Assembly: GCA_945957495.1 (NCBI GenBank)
Contig: CAMFLG010000029.1
Coordinates: 1 to 14,383 of the forward strand
Origin: an uncultured Pseudorhodobacter sp.
GTDB taxonomy: Bacteria; Pseudomonadota; Alphaproteobacteria; Rhodobacterales; Rhodobacteraceae
Length of the DNA stretch: 14,383 nt
Direction of reading: 5' to 3'
In this document: one piece after another, positions 13,244 to 14,383 of the stretch
Position numbering within the stretch: position 1 is the stretch's first letter
Layout: every line of letters starts with the position of its first letter
Translations under genes and position numbers: made by a program
The notes under the pieces: model-generated
What the model was told of the DNA's origin: nothing
What the model saw: only the letters and a program-made list of their open reading frames with translations
The model's database searches: none

Positions 13244-14383
13244 ATGGCCAAAGTCATTGGTATTGACCTCGGGACGACCAACTCTTGCGTCGCCATCATG
13301 GACGGCTCGCAGCCCCGGATCATCGAAAACTCTGAAGGCGCACGCACCACGCCGTCGATCGTCGCCTACACCGAAAACGAACGTCTGGTCGGCCAGGCGG
13401 CCAAACGTCAGGCTGTCACCAACGCCTCGAACACCATCTTCGCCGTCAAACGCCTGATCGGGCGTCGCCATGATGATCCGGTGATCATCAAAGACCAGAA
13501 GAACATGCCCTACAAGATCGTCAACGGCGGCAACGGTGACGCTTGGGTTGAAGTGCGCGGCGAGAAATATTCGCCCGCTCAGGTGTCCGCCGTCATCCTG
13601 CAAAAGATGAAAGAAACCGCCGAAGCCTATCTGGGTGAAACCGTCACCCAGGCCGTCATCACGGTTCCGGCCTATTTCAACGACGCCCAGCGTCAGGCCA
13701 CCAAAGACGCGGGCAAGATCGCCGGTCTGGAAGTGCTGCGCATCATCAACGAACCGACCGCGGCCGCACTGGCCTATGGCCTTGACCGCAAGGAATCGAA
13801 AACCATCGCGGTTTACGACCTTGGCGGCGGCACCTTCGACATCACCATTCTGGAGATTGACGACGGCCTGTTCGAAGTGAAATCCACCAACGGCGACACG
13901 TTCCTGGGGGGTGAAGACTTTGACATGCGCATCGTCAACTACCTCGCGGATGAGTTCAAGAAAGAGCATGGCGTTGATCTGTCCTTGGACAAGATGGCCC
14001 TGCAACGCCTGAAAGAGGCGGCTGAAAAGGCCAAGATCGAACTGTCGTCCTCGACCCAGACCGAAATCAACCAGCCGTTCATCTCGATGGACAAGAACAC
14101 GGGCCAGCCGCTGCACCTTGTGGTCAAACTGACCCGCGCCAAGCTGGAATCGCTGGTGGATGACCTGATCAAAAAGTCGATCAAGCCCTGCAAGGACGCG
14201 CTGAAAGACGCGGGCCTGTCCATCGGCGACATTGACGAAGTCGTGCTCGTCGGCGGGATGACCCGTATGCCGCGCGTGATCGAGGAAGTGACCAAGTTCT
14301 TCGGCAAGGAACCGCACAAGGGTGTGAACCCGGATGAGGTTGTGGCCGCGGGCGCCGCCATTCAGGCGGGCGTTCTGCAAGGC
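13244..14383 (+). CDS. dnaK: DnaK (Hsp70) chaperone, 3' end cut by window
   Basis: DnaK is the ATP-dependent Hsp70 chaperone that binds exposed hydrophobic segments with DnaJ and GrpE. The first 380 codons are present without a stop; a full protein is about 635-640 residues, so the peptide-binding domain lies beyond the window. Hsp70 signatures are all visible: IDLGTTNS (7-14), VYDLGGGTFDITIL (190-203) and VVLVGGMTRMPRV (333-345), with INEPTAAALAYGLD at 168-181. The present part is nearly all of the nucleotide-binding domain. AAAGGA at 13232-13237, six bases before the ATG, is the ribosome site. An RpoH-type promoter lies about 100 bases upstream, consistent with heat-shock control. dnaJ usually follows in this group. 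Confidence 0.98.
   Translation, partial: MAKVIGIDLGTTNSCVAIMDGSQPRIIENSEGARTTPSIVAYTENERLVGQAAKRQAVTNASNTIFAVKRLIGRRHDDPVIIKDQKNMPYKIVNGGNGDAWVEVRGEKYSPAQVSAVILQKMKETAEAYLGETVTQAVITVPAYFNDAQRQATKDAGKIAGLEVLRIINEPTAAALAYGLDRKESKTIAVYDLGGGTFDITILEIDDGLFEVKSTNGDTFLGGEDFDMRIVNYLADEFKKEHGVDLSLDKMALQRLKEAAEKAKIELSSSTQTEINQPFISMDKNTGQPLHLVVKLTRAKLESLVDDLIKKSIKPCKDALKDAGLSIGDIDEVVLVGGMTRMPRVIEEVTKFFGKEPHKGVNPDEVVAAGAAIQAGVLQG

Noticed and set aside
13238..14380. 380-codon open frame antisense to dnaK
   Set aside because: Long open frames opposite dnaK are a well-known effect of its codon bias. The forward strand has all Hsp70 signatures; the antisense product has no recognisable family.

Overview
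The window looks like a chromosomal segment of an alphaproteobacterium of the Rhodobacterales (Rhodobacteraceae-like). The grounds are the GC-rich, GC3-biased codon use, the order lptA-lptB-hpf-ptsN without rpoN, long-form Hpf, and a dnaK promoter that fits the alphaproteobacterial RpoH consensus. Genus cannot be read from the sequence.

Layout. (1) 1-2632, plus strand: the 3' part of lptA, complete lptB (LPS transport), a 325-bp gap, then hpf (ribosome hibernation) and ptsN (EIIA-Ntr). (2) 2633-2835, convergent gap: an approximately 100-bp terminal-inverted-repeat element whose left end contains the ptsN stop codon, followed by a second long stem-loop. (3) 2836-12022, minus strand: eight genes of surface-glycan metabolism. 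In transcription order they are cysQ, kdsB and a GT2 glycosyltransferase (overlapping by 4 and 1 bases); then after 151 bp galU and a GT4 glycosyltransferase; then a GT2-like (DUF23/GT92-type) glycosyltransferase, a GT14/'Branch' glycosyltransferase with a large extra C-terminal domain, and a protein with two sulfotransferase-like halves. The last three are tightly coupled by an ATGA overlap and an abutting TAA-GTG. (4) 12164-12985, plus strand: a KpsM/Wzm-type polysaccharide-export ABC permease, divergent from cysQ and without an ATPase partner in view. (5) 13106-14383, plus strand: an RpoH-type promoter and the first 380 codons of dnaK, cut by the window edge.

How it fits together: galU supplies UDP-glucose, kdsB supplies CMP-Kdo, four glycosyltransferases build a glycan, the sulfotransferase-like protein may decorate it, CysQ would remove the PAP left by PAPS-dependent sulfation, and the KpsM-like permease could export it. 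This suggests a locus for a sulfated, possibly Kdo-anchored, capsule or surface polysaccharide. That is inference from gene content; each enzyme call rests on visible motifs. No tRNA, rRNA, CRISPR array, intact insertion sequence or phage gene was seen.
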